From Pisolithus tinctorius (lineage: Eukaryota; Basidiomycota; Agaricomycetes; Boletales; Pisolithaceae), in assembly GCA_024663395.1 (NCBI GenBank), contig JANFAH010000028.1, forward strand, positions 310,001 to 374,000: a DNA stretch of 64,000 bases, given 5' to 3'. The notes below the pieces were generated by a model. That model saw nothing but the letters and a program-made list of their open reading frames with translations, had not been told where the DNA came from and did no database searches. Position numbers and translations under genes: made by a program. Positions 1 through 11,450 of this stretch are shown piece after piece. Positions within the stretch are counted from its first letter, which is position 1. Each line of letters starts with the position of its first letter.

Positions 1-322
1 TCAAATACGTGGCGTGTTCCTCTACTACGAATTTTCTCCAGGTTGCCTCATGATCAACCATGCGAAGTTCTAACGCGGGTACGTGGTTAGCTTTTCAGTG
101 TATCTTATCCATCGATTTCTGCTACTTCCTCCAGGGTATTACGAAGAGTTACGTCACATCTAAGTGCACGATTCGTCGTGGTCGAACTTCCGGTTTTCCC
201 GCAATGGCTTCCGACAAATGGGGAAAGGGAACGAGGTAGCCTTCTGCTGGAGATCCGCCATCATACTTACAATTCTCTGCGCATTCACTCTCCAGCCTTT
301 CCTTCCCATTCCCTGACCCACC
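1..322. other. left flank, no supported gene
   Basis: CpG-rich sequence like the following 5 kb. Short open stretches occur on both strands, but none has a motif, a codon bias or a convincing splice context. It may hold the promoter of the gene starting at 323 or the end of a gene lying outside the window. Confidence 0.4.
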
Positions 323-866
323 ATGTCCGAAATACCTTCGCCCAGTACTGGATTGGATATAAGCTCTAGCAACCTCAGTACGTGTTTTTCTGACTAACTC
401 CTGACGACTAACGCATTTTGGCACAGGCGCTCTAATTACTCTGATCGGAAACCTCGAATTGAATGCAGCAGACGCTGAAACGCTAGCAAGCGCTTTGTTA
501 CTAAGATCTCGCGCTGAAGGTGAGTATGTTCTTAAGTGACATTTCTGGACTGATCATATTGCAGCCTTCATAGGGTCATCCGGCTCGCAACCCACATACC
601 CCACGGCGGCATTATGCCCGTCGAGTCCTGGGGTTTCAGGATTGTTGTCCCGCGAAGAGTGTACACCTGCCACCTTATCCCCCACGATCCCCATTTACGC
701 GGAATTTCCCGCACCGCCAGTATCGATACATCTAACGCCACCTAACTCGACTGATCCCTCCACTATTCTTGTCCGCGGCCACCCAGATCGTGAAGCAAGG
801 GTTCCATATCTAGCGGATGACTGCGTGCATACTCCCACCGGAATTTTTTTTACCATATCCATGTAA
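323..866 (+). CDS. small hypothetical gene, three exons
   Basis: I do not recognise the family. ATG at 323 (MSEIPSPSTGLDISSSNLS) is followed by a donor GTACGT at 378 and an acceptor CACAG before 427. Exon 2 (427-519) encodes a leucine/alanine-rich helix-like stretch (ALITLIGNLELNAADAETLA) and ends at a GTGAGT donor. Exon 3 (565-866) ends at TAA. The three exons (55, 93, 302 nt) join in phase to 149 codons, which is the main support. The C-terminal half is proline/threonine-rich with no clear domain. It has the same high CpG content as the 886-aa gene downstream and may belong to the same unit. The 3' end is uncertain: TAA at 864 might lie in an intron, because the frame at about 955-1100 also looks coding-like. 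Confidence 0.45.
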
Positions 867-1766
867 AGACTAACAGCTATTGTATTATCTGTTGGCAAGT
901 ATTTCTCGCGGCGGTCTCCAATTAATTACTACGAAGTATAAATCCTCAGGCCGTGTATTGCGTATGGCAGCCTGACTGTGAGGCAAGTCGCAACTCGGCA
1001 CTTTCCATCCTTCGTAAATTTCTACCATTCAAGCTCTACCACTTAGCAGCGGAACGCTTGGAGCGTCTCTCTGCTAAATGTCATGGGCTTGGTGCCCTTG
1101 ACAGCCCCTGAAGGCTTGGAGCCTTCAAGGGTGGTCTTGGTGTCGATCCGGTGATCAATTGCACGGACGACAATGACCCTCGTCGCTCAGTACCGGAGAT
1201 TCGTTTCAGCAACAACTTCGCCTAAAGGTCGTCGTACCTCCGACGTTCGGTCTACATTATTTGCTCGATTTGGCTATCGATCGCGTGAAAGGGACTGCGT
1301 CTATCGGACTCCGTCGACCCTGCTCTCGTCAGTGACCGCCCTTAGGGGCTTGAACGATTCATTTTCCGTCTAGTAAGCCCATTCCTTTCTCTATTACTGG
1401 ATACTGATGAACTCTTGTGGTTTTTCAGTCCTGAGGAAACCCACTTTCTGGGTCGCGCAGACGGAATACCGCCGTTCTGGATTTCGATTGGGATTCCACC
1501 CGTATGTTTCCATTTTGATAGGTGTGTCATCCTCGCTACGCATTACAACCACTTCTTTCCTGCGTGCTTTTCCTTCGTCCCCCTTACGTCGTGTCCTCTT
1601 TTCGTGGTTTCATATGTCCTTGCTGATGCTATATCCAGAACTTTGCACGCTGAGACAACATGTTCTAGATGGATTTTTTTTCCCATGTGGTTCGTCTTGG
1701 CTTGACGTGCTCTGACCTTAAATATTCACCTTGCCTCCCCCCATTTCTCAACACCCCCATACAACC
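867..1766. other. region between two CpG-rich genes
   Basis: No complete gene is supported. An open stretch around 955-1100 (AVYCVWQPDCEASRN in one frame) could be a further exon of the preceding gene. Another around 1405-1715 shows no recognisable motif. A short phrase GGGCTTGGTGCC near 1085 recurs near 2523 in the long intron of the next gene. The last 60 bases are C/T/A-rich with CACCCCC runs before ATG 1767, as expected of a fungal transcription start region. Confidence 0.3.
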
Positions 1767-4700
1767 ATGCCCCGCTCTGCTGATATCCCGGAGCCTTCGA
1801 GGGACTCCGTTGCCGACTTGAACACTCGCGTTCTTCGCAACCGAAGGATTCCGTCCTCACAAAATGCCCCGGTTTCCAAACGAGTAAAAAAAGGTGGTGC
1901 TGTTGTCTCTAACGATGGAGTGCAACACTCAGAGGTACGTCTTGTATATTTCTCATCCATTACTCTAACGTCGTTTTCCGCTCACGGCAATCTACTCCGA
2001 AGGATATGATTGGCAAACCGAAACCGCGGCGCACAGTCCAGCCTCCCGAAGGCTGGGAAGAGCACATGTTTGGCCTGAGAGATAGAAGACGCTCCTTGAC
2101 ACCTCGTCCTTCCATCGCGAACACCCCAACGCTCCCTTCCCCTTCCCTGCGCCTGGACGACCAAATCCGTGATGAGGACTCTGCAATGGAGGAGGTGGAG
2201 GAGAATCTCGACAACAACGAAAACGAGGATGACCAGCCTTCCAGTAACGAGAACGAGGATGATCAGCCGTCCGGTAGCGAGAACGAGGATGACCTGCCGT
2301 CCGGCAGCGAGAAAGAGGATGACCAGCTGCCCGGTAGCGATGACGACGACAAGGGTTCCGATTACAATGAGAATGAGAATGACGACGAGGAGACGGAGAG
2401 CTCGAGCGACTCCCGTGGTGGGTTCTTCCGTTTCGTATCCCTCGTTCTCTCACGTTTTTTTTCAGATAATTCTCATTTCTTTTGATTTCGGGGTTTGGTG
2501 CCTCTCTGGTCATGCGATGGTGGGCTTGGTGCCCACTTGTGTTTCAAAGCTTGGTGCTTTGGATACTCGTGACTGTTTCCTGCCGCCCATCATTCCCTTG
2601 GTTGTTATATAGATAAAGAATTGTTGCGATCCTGTTCTGTTACCATCTATATACGCATCTACCTCGTGTTGACATGTTGACTCCTAGATGGTGATGATGC
2701 ACACGCTCGCAATGCTCAGACCGTTTCTTGTGCCCAGTCCCCGCTTCCCCCGTCCTCGCCACCCGCATACGAGTCTGATGACTCCGCCCATCCTGTAGGG
2801 GACATTGTCCATCCTCGCCAAGAAGGTGGCCCGATCTATACTAGACTTCAGAAGAAGGGCAAAGGTAGGGCTATAGATGCTGAGGACATTGATGCTGCAA
2901 ACCACAGTGACCGTGACACCCAACTCCCGAACCTCAAGAAGCCGGGGAATCTGTCCACAGCAGTGTTAGACGAAATACGTGCTTTTGCGAAGGACGTCAA
3001 GACGACGGCGGAAGAACTTGGCCGACGGCACGGGCGGTCTACACGCGACATACTCGTCGCTGCGGGATTTAGTGTTAAGGCTTCTCATACCAAAATTAAT
3101 GAGGCCAACCTCTTCCGCTCGTGGTATTGGGCCACGCAGCCCAAACCAGATGGTGGTATGGCTTTCCTCCCTCTCACATCTACCGTTCTAACGTCCTGAC
3201 CAGCCGATCGAAATTCAATCAACAATTTGATTACGAAGGAGTACAACACCCTCATGATAGGCATCCCCAAGGATGACTTCGCGGCAAGGAGGGAAAGGTT
3301 AAAAGCCGTCTATGAGTGGAGTGAGAGCTCCTCCGCCGTACCGACTAACCGATCTGTCAAATCTATTGCAGCTAGAGTGGACAATGCAAAGACACAATTT
3401 TCTGGATTGGTATGTGGTTGCAACTGTGCAGCCATTGATTCTCATCGTTCCACAGGCGGAGGCGTGGTCCAATCTCGAGGATATTGAGATAGTTGGAGCG
3501 GTAATGTATGTTGGACAGGACCCTGCAGGACGTCAAACTTCTGGCATATTTGGAGGCTCCGAGATGATAAGAAACTTCATCAATGAAAATGGCATCGATG
3601 TCCGGTCACTCATGGATAAGTATACCGCGATTTTCAAGTAAGTTTATTTCTTGCATGTTTCATTCGACCTCATTGGATTGTTGTAGGTGTCTCAGGAACG
3701 GCGACGGTGCGGATGCCAGGGTGGCCGGCACCGGTTCCATTGGAGATGTGGGTTCTGCGCTGGAACTACGTTGCCGTACAAAGGAGACTCCGAGAGACCG
3801 CAACCGCAGAGTATTCGGAAGCATGATGAAGGAGAAGATGTTGGCCGCATTGAGAGATCTGCGCGGTAAGTTATTCTTGTGCTGTACGTGCATTTATCTT
3901 GATCCTTTGCTCAGTCACACGTGGCATTGAAGTCGGCGATCCCCAGCAAGTTTCCTGGCACCGGCTTCTCGAGTTTTTGTGGAAGAGCCACCTCACTATT
4001 GTCAACTGGCCCCACGGTGTATCTCCACCGGGCCCTGGTTTCGAGTACAAGAAACTTAAGGCTGGCCCTCTTCGTCAACTTGTAGTACCTTACCTTCGGA
4101 GAAAACTGGGTCATTTGTATGACGGGCAAACCGATGATGAGGAAGAACAAGATAGTCTGGATGATGTGCTGGAAATTGAGATTAAGTGCTGGAACGAAGG
4201 TATTCCCTATTTTATTCATCCAGTTGGATGCTGAAGTCCTGTGTAGAGGTCATTGATATTTTGGACGCTGACCCTTTGAAGGGTGAGATTGCACTCATCA
4301 AAGCTACCGATGGTACTGTTTTGCGGCAGATCTCAGATGATCCAGAGTGGCAGAAGTCCCTCAAGGAAACAGATCGCCAGCAGCAAGGCACGGAGGTCCT
4401 TCGACAGCCACAACCCCGACCGCAGCAACAACTCCCTTTTCCCTCTCGGAAGCGACCCCACGTGGAGGCGTCAAATCGCGATACTATTGGTCCCCAGGTA
4501 AGTTCTGCTCTTTACTCGATATCCGGTATCTGCTGACGTTCGCAAGGCTTTACAGTCTGACCGTCGAACTGCACCACGCGATCAACGCCGGGATGCACGC
4601 CCCATTGTGCAAGATTCACGTCGTGACCCGTCCACAATTCCAAGCAATGTGCACACTCGAGAGCCTGGCCCATCCGAGCCTCCCGTGCTGGCTCTGCGAT

Positions 4701-5220
4701 ACGGGGTAGGGTTTGGTTCCTATGGTCTGATAACAAGACTAATGAAGCGTTGTATAGGATCTACATCGGGATAATCTTCCAAGCCGTCCTCACATGCAAG
4801 AGGCCGGCCCAGCCCAGCAGTCTTTTCCCAGACGACAAGTGAGTATCCAGGTCTCTGACCTTCGGTAACAAGACTAAGGAAACATTATGTAGGATTCTCG
4901 GGGTGACCGTACGAACTATCGTGATCCTGGCCCATCTAATATCCCATATCATGTGAGTAATTCGATTTTGCAGAGGTTTCACCGTCGACTTGCATTCTCT
5001 CTAGGCATTACCTTCTGGCCACCGCAATCAATTTCCTCCGTCTCGCCAAGGATTCCATCGCGTTCCGTCTCGAACCAACCATCCTTACTACAACGGTCCA
5101 TATACCGACGACTACTACCCTCCAACCCAGTCGGGTGAACCTCATTGGGTCAACAGGGGTAATGCTGCACAATATGAGGACGACTTCGCTGAGGAGTATA
5201 TAAATGAAGATTACTACTAG
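1767..5220 (+). CDS. intact 12-exon gene, 886-aa protein of unknown function
   Basis: Proposed exons are 1767-1934, 2003-2417, 2688-3155, 3204-3409, 3456-3637, 3687-3865, 3915-4199, 4247-4497, 4556-4705, 4758-4838, 4893-4952 and 5005-5220. They total 2,661 nt and read through without a stop to TAG. Eleven introns all have GT..AG ends; most are 45-70 nt, and the one at 2418-2687 is longer (donor 2415 is an in-phase alternative). The N-terminus is basic (SKRVKK). Residues 127-176 hold four to five acidic 10-residue repeats of the form (N/S)ENEDDQPSG. The conserved-looking middle includes RSWYWATQPKPDG, VMYVGQDPAGRQTSG, FGG, and GPLRQLVVPYLRRKLGHLYD. The C-terminus is rich in Arg, Pro, Asn and Tyr and looks disordered. 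I know no domain for it; the style resembles multicopy hypothetical proteins of mushrooms. CpG is abundant, unlike the flanking repeats, and no decay stops are seen. The sub-repeats just downstream match those inside a retroelement at 23-25 kb, so it may be cargo of a mobile unit. Confidence 0.8.
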
Positions 5221-6120
5221 TGTAGTTTTTGCTTCCCCTACAACATATTTGTCATGCGCCGCTTGTATATTGATGTCGCTGGTGTCAGTGATGATGTTAC
5301 CATCAGATTCGGGGGACAAGTCTGCGGCTCTCCACTCAGTCCTGCGCCTTTCCTATCGCTTTTCGCACCACTCGTTCCCCTCGCCGAGACCTCTCTGGGG
5401 GGGCCTCTTTTGTCTAATTCCATGAAGCCGCTATTGAGATATCACCGTTTTCGTGTTCAGAGGGCAGTGAGACAGTTTCGCGCGTAGCTCAGGATCCGAT
5501 GGTCCGATCATGGTGACTCCTTTTTTTCCGTGTTTATCTACGAGTACCCGACCGCCTTCCTGAGGCCCCTGTCGATCACCCCAGCCGTTGTCCTGAGGTC
5601 GTTACCTGCTTGTTCGCTTGCCCGGAGTTACCCCTATCATCTTGGGGCTGTATCTCGGTGGTTTCTCTGACACGTCTCTCGCTTTTTTGCGGACTCGCAC
5701 TACTAGATGACGACTCCCTGGAGATGTCTAGATCGTTGTGATTGGTGCAGTAGTTACGGAGATGTTCGCGTTTTTGTGGCATGGCCCACCCCTTGAGGTC
5801 CTCTCATCGTACCTCTTGCGTATCCGCACCGCTTCTCTCGCTTTTCGAGCCACAAGTCCCTCTCACTGACCCATTTCCGGGGTGCCCTTGTTCACCCAAT
5901 TCTGCTTGCTCGTTGTTGAGATATTCCCGCTTTTGTGTTTGAAGGGTTTCGAGGCGGTTTAGCATATACCTCAGGATCGGGTGATCCAATCGGCGTTTTC
6001 CCTCTTTCTCCCTGGTTGCCTGGGAGTCCTCTACCGCATCCCATAGTTTCGTGTCAGTCGCCCCAGCTGTTACTGTTACATTTCAGTACCGGCCACTTAT
6101 CAACTCTTTGTTAGGGGCGG
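5221..6120. repeat. CpG-rich degenerate sub-repeats shared with the 23-25 kb retroelement
   Basis: The stretch 5335-5490 is clearly similar to the reverse complement of about 24577-24735: both contain GCGCCTTTCCTATCGCTTTT, a GACCTCTCTGGGG block and an AGCTCAGGATC end. A second copy lies at about 5805-6000 (CTCTCGCTTTTCGAGCCAC ... CTCAGGATCGGGTGATCC), with more degenerate matter between. No gene is supported. The repeat is in opposite orientation to the copy at 23-25 kb. The CpG-rich sequence ends near 6120, where AT-rich CpG-poor DNA begins. Confidence 0.65.
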
Positions 6121-7204
6121 TCCAGGGTCAAATCACATATGGTACCAACGTCCATCACATGTCCACTGCTGTTAGGCACTGTAGATGATGCCTCAATCTG
6201 TATATACAATTCCTGCAGTCCTAGCTACTGTGTTTGTGCCTTGTTGCTCCTCGTGTTACAGTTATTTTCAAAACTGAGAGCAAGGCCAAATAAACAAAAT
6301 CACACACATGTAGTAGCTAAATGTTATAACTTTGATATCTCAATCAATTCAAGTCAGATCACCACAATTTTTGCAGATTCAGAATCAGGGAAATTAGATG
6401 TAGGTCCTGGTGTAAAAATTAGACTAGTTCTAGCACTATATAAGCCTGAAAAAGCATAGGCTGATTTCACATATACAATCAAAATTGCAAGTGATCTAGG
6501 CATCTGTACACCTTAGCAAACCAATAGTGGTCTTCTATACATCAATTGTCCAGCAGGCTTTCAATGTTTTTTTGGGCAGTAGAGAGCCCTCTACTTTGCC
6601 TATTATTGCATATTTCTTCACACAAGATTCATATCCTTGGAGCCCTGTGTATCATCTAGAGAACAGTACCAAAAATATATGCAATTATGCAGTGTGTTGT
6701 GGTGATCTGAAGTTCTACACCTAGTATTGTCTTATCTACACATGGTGGCTGCTTACCAATCATGTGCTACCCTCTACCTGTCCCCTTGCCTCACATCTCA
6801 AGACTTGCTTCAAATAAAATTTGAATAGCATTCTTTGGGTGCCATGACTATTTCAAGCAGTGATATGTATAGGACATTTCGAGCACATTATTCACTGCTC
6901 ACTGCTCACCTGGTCACTGACTTTTCATCTCTGCACATATTTTTTGGTACTGTTCTCTAGAAATTACGTGGGGCTCAAAGGATATGAATCTTGTGTGAAG
7001 AATTATGCAATAATGGGCTCACAATCTTGGTTATATGTGTAATGGACATCTGCAAGGCAGACCTGTGTCTCATTGCCCTGATTCTGAATCTCCAAAAATC
7101 ATGGTGATCTGACTTGAACTGATTGGTGCCATTGATTGAGCCTGTTACAATGTGACAATATATATCCCAATTGTGGGCAGAGGACAATGTGGATGTCAGA
7201 GATA
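6121..7204. other. AT-rich, CpG-poor stretch without a gene
   Basis: Only short open stretches occur, with no motif, no splice structure and stops in all frames. Composition changes abruptly from the CpG-rich region to its left. It probably consists of old decayed repeat. Confidence 0.5.
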
Positions 7205-7239
7205 CAGGGTAGGATGTCCAACATTTGCCTCTGTGGCAT

Positions 7240-8136
7240 TTGTATAACATCTCACTGGTGTCCAGAGGGGGAGATGGGATGTCCCAACATAGCCTGAGAG
7301 GCTGCTGTGGGACATCCCACTGGTTTCTGGAAGGGGGGATGGGATGTCCCAACATAGCCTGAGAGGCTGTTGTGGGACATCCCACTGGTTTATGGAAGGG
7401 GGATGGGATGTCCCAACATAGCCTGAGAGGCTGTTGTGGGACATCCCACTGGTTTATGGAAGGGGGATGGGATGTCCCAACATAGCCTGAGAGGCTGTTG
7501 TTGGACATCCCACTGGTTGGCAAAGGGGAGGGTGGGATGCCCCAATGTAGCCTCAGAGGCTGTTGTGGGACATCCCACTGGTTGCCAGAGGGGGAGAGGG
7601 ATATCCCAATGTAGCCTTAGAGGCTATTGTGGGACATCCCCCTGGTTGCCAGAGGGGGGGAAGGAATGCCCCAATGTAGCCTTAGAGGCTGTTGTGGGAC
7701 ATCCCACTGCTTGCCAGAGAGGGGGGAGGGATGTCCCAATGTAGCTTTAGAGGCTGTCATGGGACATCCCAATACTTGCCAGAGGGGGGGAGGGATGTCC
7801 CAATGTAGCTTTAGAGGCTGTCATGGGACATCCCACTACTTGCCCAAGGGGGGGAGGGATGTCCCAATGTAGCCTTAGAGGCTGTTGTGGGACATCCCAC
7901 TGCTTGCCAGAGGGGGGGGAGGGATGTCCCAATGTAGCTTTAGAGGCTGTCATGGGACATCCCACTGCCTGCCAGAGGGGTGGAGGGATGTCCCAATGTA
8001 GCCTTAGAGGTTATTGTGGGACATCCCACTGCTTGCCAGAGGGGGGGAGGGATGTCCCAATGTAGCTTTAGTGGCTGTTGTGGGACATCCCACTGCTTGC
8101 CAGAGGGGGGGAGGGATGTCCCAATGTAGCCTTATG
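7240..8136. repeat. minisatellite A, 64/65-bp hairpin units
   Basis: About 13-14 head-to-tail copies. Spacing measured between successive GGGATGTCCC motifs is 65, 64 and 64 bp (7276, 7341, 7405, 7469). Each unit has GGGATGTCCCA, a spacer with AGCCTnAGAGGCTGT, then TGGGACATCCCA, so every unit contains a 12-bp inverted pair and could fold as a hairpin. Open frames through the array are a by-product of a stop-poor unit and are not genes. CpG is essentially absent. Confidence 0.93.
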
Positions 8137-8235
8137 AGGAAAATGTGACCAGTCCTAAGATTGAACCAGTGACCTCCTAGGTGTTTACCAGGTGCTGCAA
8201 CCACTGAGCCATATGGTCTGGGTACTAGTGTCAGT
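8137..8235 (-). repeat. tRNA-derived (SINE-like) head 1
   Basis: On the minus strand there is a perfect pol III A-box, TGGCTCAGTGG, followed about 45 nt later by a B-box-like GGTTCAATC. The B-box consensus has CG where this copy has CA, in keeping with CpG decay. It is followed by TTAGGACTGGTCACATTTTC, a tail also found in the second copy at 8550-8660. The tail runs directly into minisatellite A. It is probably a retroposed tRNA-related sequence, not a functional tRNA, since a full cloverleaf is not evident. Confidence 0.6.
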
Positions 8236-8549
8236 AGCTTGGGGGCTTAGACTAGCACTGTGGGAACATATCTCCATGAAGTTAATGCACAGAATGCACC
8301 ATCTCCAATGTGGTCCCTTCATCTGGCCACTTTTGGAGTGTAAAAACAGTGCACACCCCCTAGGGTCATGCAAATGGTCTGATTGCCTTTTGACCTTGTG
8401 TCATGTGATGGATCAGGATTTACTGCTGTGTTTCCAGGAGGCCTTACTATCAGCCACCTTGTGTCCATGTAACTCACATGATCTGGACTTACTAAGGATG
8501 CTGCATGACCCATTGTACTGAGCATGCATGGGTTCCAGCTGCAGCTCAT
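8236..8549. other. unique spacer between two tRNA-derived heads
   Basis: About 310 bp of CpG-poor sequence between the two tRNA-like heads, which point the same way (minus). No ORF with features. It may be the body of the SINE-like unit starting at 8660. Confidence 0.4.
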
Positions 8550-8660
8550 AACCTGATGAAAATGTGACCAGAGCTGGCATTGAGCCAGGACCCTCTCAGC
8601 GTCAAGCAGCTGCTCTGACCATGGAGCTACCTTGCATTGGATTCTCTATGGTGCTTGTAG
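8550..8660 (-). repeat. tRNA-derived (SINE-like) head 2
   Basis: The minus strand reads GTAGCTCCATGGTCAGAGC (tRNA D-arm/A-box-like) and, about 40 nt on, TCCTGGCTCAATGCCAG (T-arm/B-box-like). It is followed by CTCTGGTCACATTTTCATCA, the same tail as head 1. Two heads of one family in the same orientation, both beside the same minisatellite family, suggest a SINE or a duplicated tRNA-derived unit. Confidence 0.55.
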
Positions 8661-8685
8661 GATTAGTGCAGATTACTACTTCAAC

Positions 8686-9200
8686 ACCTTAGAGGCTGTG
8701 TTGGGACATCCCTCTGGTTGCCAGAGGGGAGGGTGGGATGTCCCAATATAGCCTTAGAGGCTGTTGTGGGACATCCCACTGGTTGGCAAAGGGGAGGGTG
8801 GGATGTCCCAATGTAGGCTTAGAGGCTGTTGGGGGACATCCCACTGGTTGGCAGTGGGGAGGGTGGGATGTCCCAATGTAGGCTTGGAGGCTGTTGTGGG
8901 ACATCCCACTGCTTGGCAAAGGGGAGGGTGGGACATCCCAACATAGCCTTAGAGGCTATTGTGGGACATCCCACTGCTTGGCAGAGGGAACAGTGGGATG
9001 TCCCAATGTAGCCTTAGAGGCTGTTGTGGGACATCCCACTGGTTGGCAGAGGGAACAGTGGGATGTCCCAATGTAGCCTTAGAGGCTGTTGTGGGACATC
9101 CCACTGGTTGGCAAAGGGGAGGGTGGGATGTCCCAAGGTAGCCTTGGAGGCTGCTGTGGGACATCCCAAGTCCCCTTATGAAAGTCAGTGGGATGTCCCA
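8686..9200. repeat. minisatellite A, second block (65-bp units)
   Basis: About eight copies of the same 65-bp hairpin unit as at 7240-8136, with TTGGCAAAGGGGAGGG or TTGGCAGAGGGAACAG spacers. The two blocks were probably one array split by the tRNA-derived sequence. Confidence 0.92.
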
Positions 9201-9925
9201 TCCCAGCCTCAGAGGGCTATGATGGCACATCCTCCTAAGCTACCTTTGCAGACCAGCACAATGCCCCATGACAACCTCAGAGGCTCATCTGGGACATTCT
9301 GCCCTCTGCAGTTGGTGTTGCAAAGGTGACCAACACCATGTTCTATGTGGGGGACTTTGAGATATTGGCTTGTCTCACAAGTGTTCAAAAACCATTCACT
9401 TCTTCCTTCATACAGTACAAATTGCATGAGGTATAGACACAAATTGATTGAATTTATTATTGCAATTTTCAAGGCAAATGTGGAGGCCCAGGTGGGTCAT
9501 CTCCCTGGCAACTAGTGAGATGTCCCAATACAGCAGAATCGCATTGCAAAGATGTACATGAAAAGTACTATTGTATACTACTATGCATGGTGGGATGGGA
9601 GGGGATGTATAGGTCAAAGGATACTTTGTGGATTAAATCTGTCAGAGGAGCAAGGGGGCTAGGATTTCTGCAGCTATTTCAATGCTAATATAAGCTGCAC
9701 TTTCAGGAGTAGGGACCCCAGTCACCCAAGGCAGTCTTGGGACATCCCAAATAATTGCATTTGAATGGATGGCTATGTGGGAAATCCCATCTGTCCCAGG
9801 GCCTAAAAATCTGCATAGCCCTGGGACATGACCAGATGTCCCTGGGCAGACCTTGGTCTGGGAGGCTATTAGGCTGGATGGTTTGGAGAAACTATTCAGC
9901 CTAAATGCTTATGAAAAATGGTTAC
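9201..9925. other. no gene; scattered decayed copies of the hairpin motif
   Basis: Isolated copies of GGGACATCCC-like palindromes occur, for example near 9300, 9520, 9745 and 9785, with otherwise unremarkable AT-rich sequence. No supported ORF. Confidence 0.45.
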
Positions 9926-9929
9926 CTGA

Positions 9930-10330
9930 AGTGGAGTGGTAGAGGGATGCTGCAACCTGGGATGACTTACCTTTTGTTTTTTGATAAGGCATGGCGAGGG
10001 GGTGTTCTGTGAGTTGTAGAGGGACGCCACAAAGTTGGGATGACATACCTTTTTTTTGGATAAGCATGGCAAGGGGGTGTTTTGTGAGTGGTAGAGGGAC
10101 ACTGGGAAGTAGGATGACATACCTGTTTTGTGGATGAGACAAGGCGAGAGGGTGTTCTGTGAGTGGTAGAGAGACGCTGTGCACTGGGATGACGTACCTG
10201 TTTTTTGGATGAGACCTGGCGAGAGGGGGGGGTGTTTTGTGAGTTGTAGAGGGACACTGCGAGCTGGGATGACTTACCTTCTTTTTGAATGAACGGGCTT
10301 TGTGAGTAGTATGGGACACTGAACAATGTT
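9930..10330. repeat. minisatellite B, about 75-bp units
   Basis: Five to six imperfect copies of a unit starting GAGTGGTAGAGGGAC and containing GGGATGAC(A/T)TACCT followed by a T-run. Unit starts at 9934, 10011, 10086, 10161, 10241 and 10304 give spacings of 77, 75, 75, 80 and 63 bp. The long minus-strand open frame here just translates the repeat. Confidence 0.85.
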
Positions 10331-11185
10331 CAATAGACTGAGAAGAATGGCAGTGTCCTGGTGTGTGATGTGAGTGTTGAAAAAGATGCCATGAGAGGTT
10401 CAACAACATACCTTTTTTGTTTTTTTTTTGAAGGGAGATGCGGCACAATGTACCTATTTTGTGTTTAGAGAGGGAGAGGCGCAAGAGATCCAGAGGATGA
10501 TGATGTACCAAAAATTTCGCTGAGACACAGCAGGGCCAGAGAGTGGGATAACGCAATGATGGTCGGTGAGGGAGACACTGTGTGGCAAGAGGAGAGGAGC
10601 AAAAGACCATGTCAATCCGGATACTCAGATGCACAGATCTCGATTTTGGACAGGTCACATAGTGAGACCTATGATAATCTTGGACACAACCTTAATTGTG
10701 ACATGAACAATGTCATGGCTGTCATGATTATCACATGTGTCTACCTGTACTTCGGATGTGTCTCTGGAACATTATGTAGGACTATATACAGAGTGGTCAG
10801 TCGCCGCTAGGCCGATTTCCGGTTTCAATAAGTGACTACATGTATTAAATGATCCAGTAGTGCTACTACAATACATTTTCTGTGAAATCCCAAGGGTAAG
10901 CCACCACTACTGCTCAGCCAACAGCACAAGGGAGTGCTTGCTTGGCTCGACAATGCAATTACGAGAATGTCAAGTGAACATTTAGTATTTAGTATATAGA
11001 AGCCAAATCCAGTGACAGTGGAGTCACGTGACATTGCTATTCGCAATGTATAGTACAACACGTGGTACTGACTCAGAGGAAGTTGCTGGCACTCACAGCA
11101 ACTGAACACGTGCCGAGGCCGAGAACGTGACATTGATGGCAACCTTGCTAGTTGGACTGTGGCCAAACAATGGTACATAAGACTC
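10331..11185. other. no gene recognised
   Basis: Unique-looking sequence with a few CpG sites. Open stretches on both strands are short or overlap minisatellite B. Nothing supports a product. Confidence 0.4.
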
Positions 11186-11450
11186 AAGTATATAAATCCC
11201 CCCAGCCAGTGGCATGTTTTTTCCCTTACTGCATTTCCCTGCAATGTGATGCTTCCCCTCTGTTGTCCTCCCTCTCCCTCCATCTCCATCTCCCTTTCCC
11301 CCCCTCTCTCTCCTGTTTTGTGCGCTACGTCATCTTCATTTTTATCTCAGCCCATTGTCTCGGCTGTCATAAGGTAAGTGGCACCTCTGATCCCAGAATT
11401 TTCACATTACTTGATTACCATTACTTTGCAGCATCCTTGGCGCCTCACTA
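11186..11450 (+). promoter_or_regulatory. candidate core promoter with 5' leader intron
   Basis: TATATAAAT at 11190-11198 is followed about 25-90 nt downstream by a long pyrimidine-rich tract (CCCTCTCCCTCC, CCCCCTCTCTCTCC), typical of a fungal transcription start region. A plausible leader intron starts at GTAAGT near 11373 and ends at TTTGCAG near 11431. The TET/JBP gene starts 1.5 kb further on, so the assignment to that gene is a guess. Confidence 0.35.

Noticed and set aside
1173..1715. Short ORFs between the two CpG-rich genes
   Set aside because: No shared splice pattern or motif; kept only as a possible extension of the neighbouring gene.
8137..8660. Functional tRNA genes on the minus strand
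   Set aside because: Box motifs are present, but acceptor and anticodon arms do not form a convincing cloverleaf and the B-boxes are mutated.
7240..9200. CRISPR-like appearance of regular repeats
   Set aside because: Units are contiguous tandem repeats without unique spacers, and the genome is eukaryotic.
6975..9329. Many 60-180-aa open frames in both directions
   Set aside because: All are translations of the 64/65-bp hairpin minisatellite, which lacks stops in several frames.
9909..10658. 249-aa minus-strand open frame
   Set aside because: It mostly translates the 75-bp minisatellite B (repeats of STTHKTPP type) and has no start context or domain.
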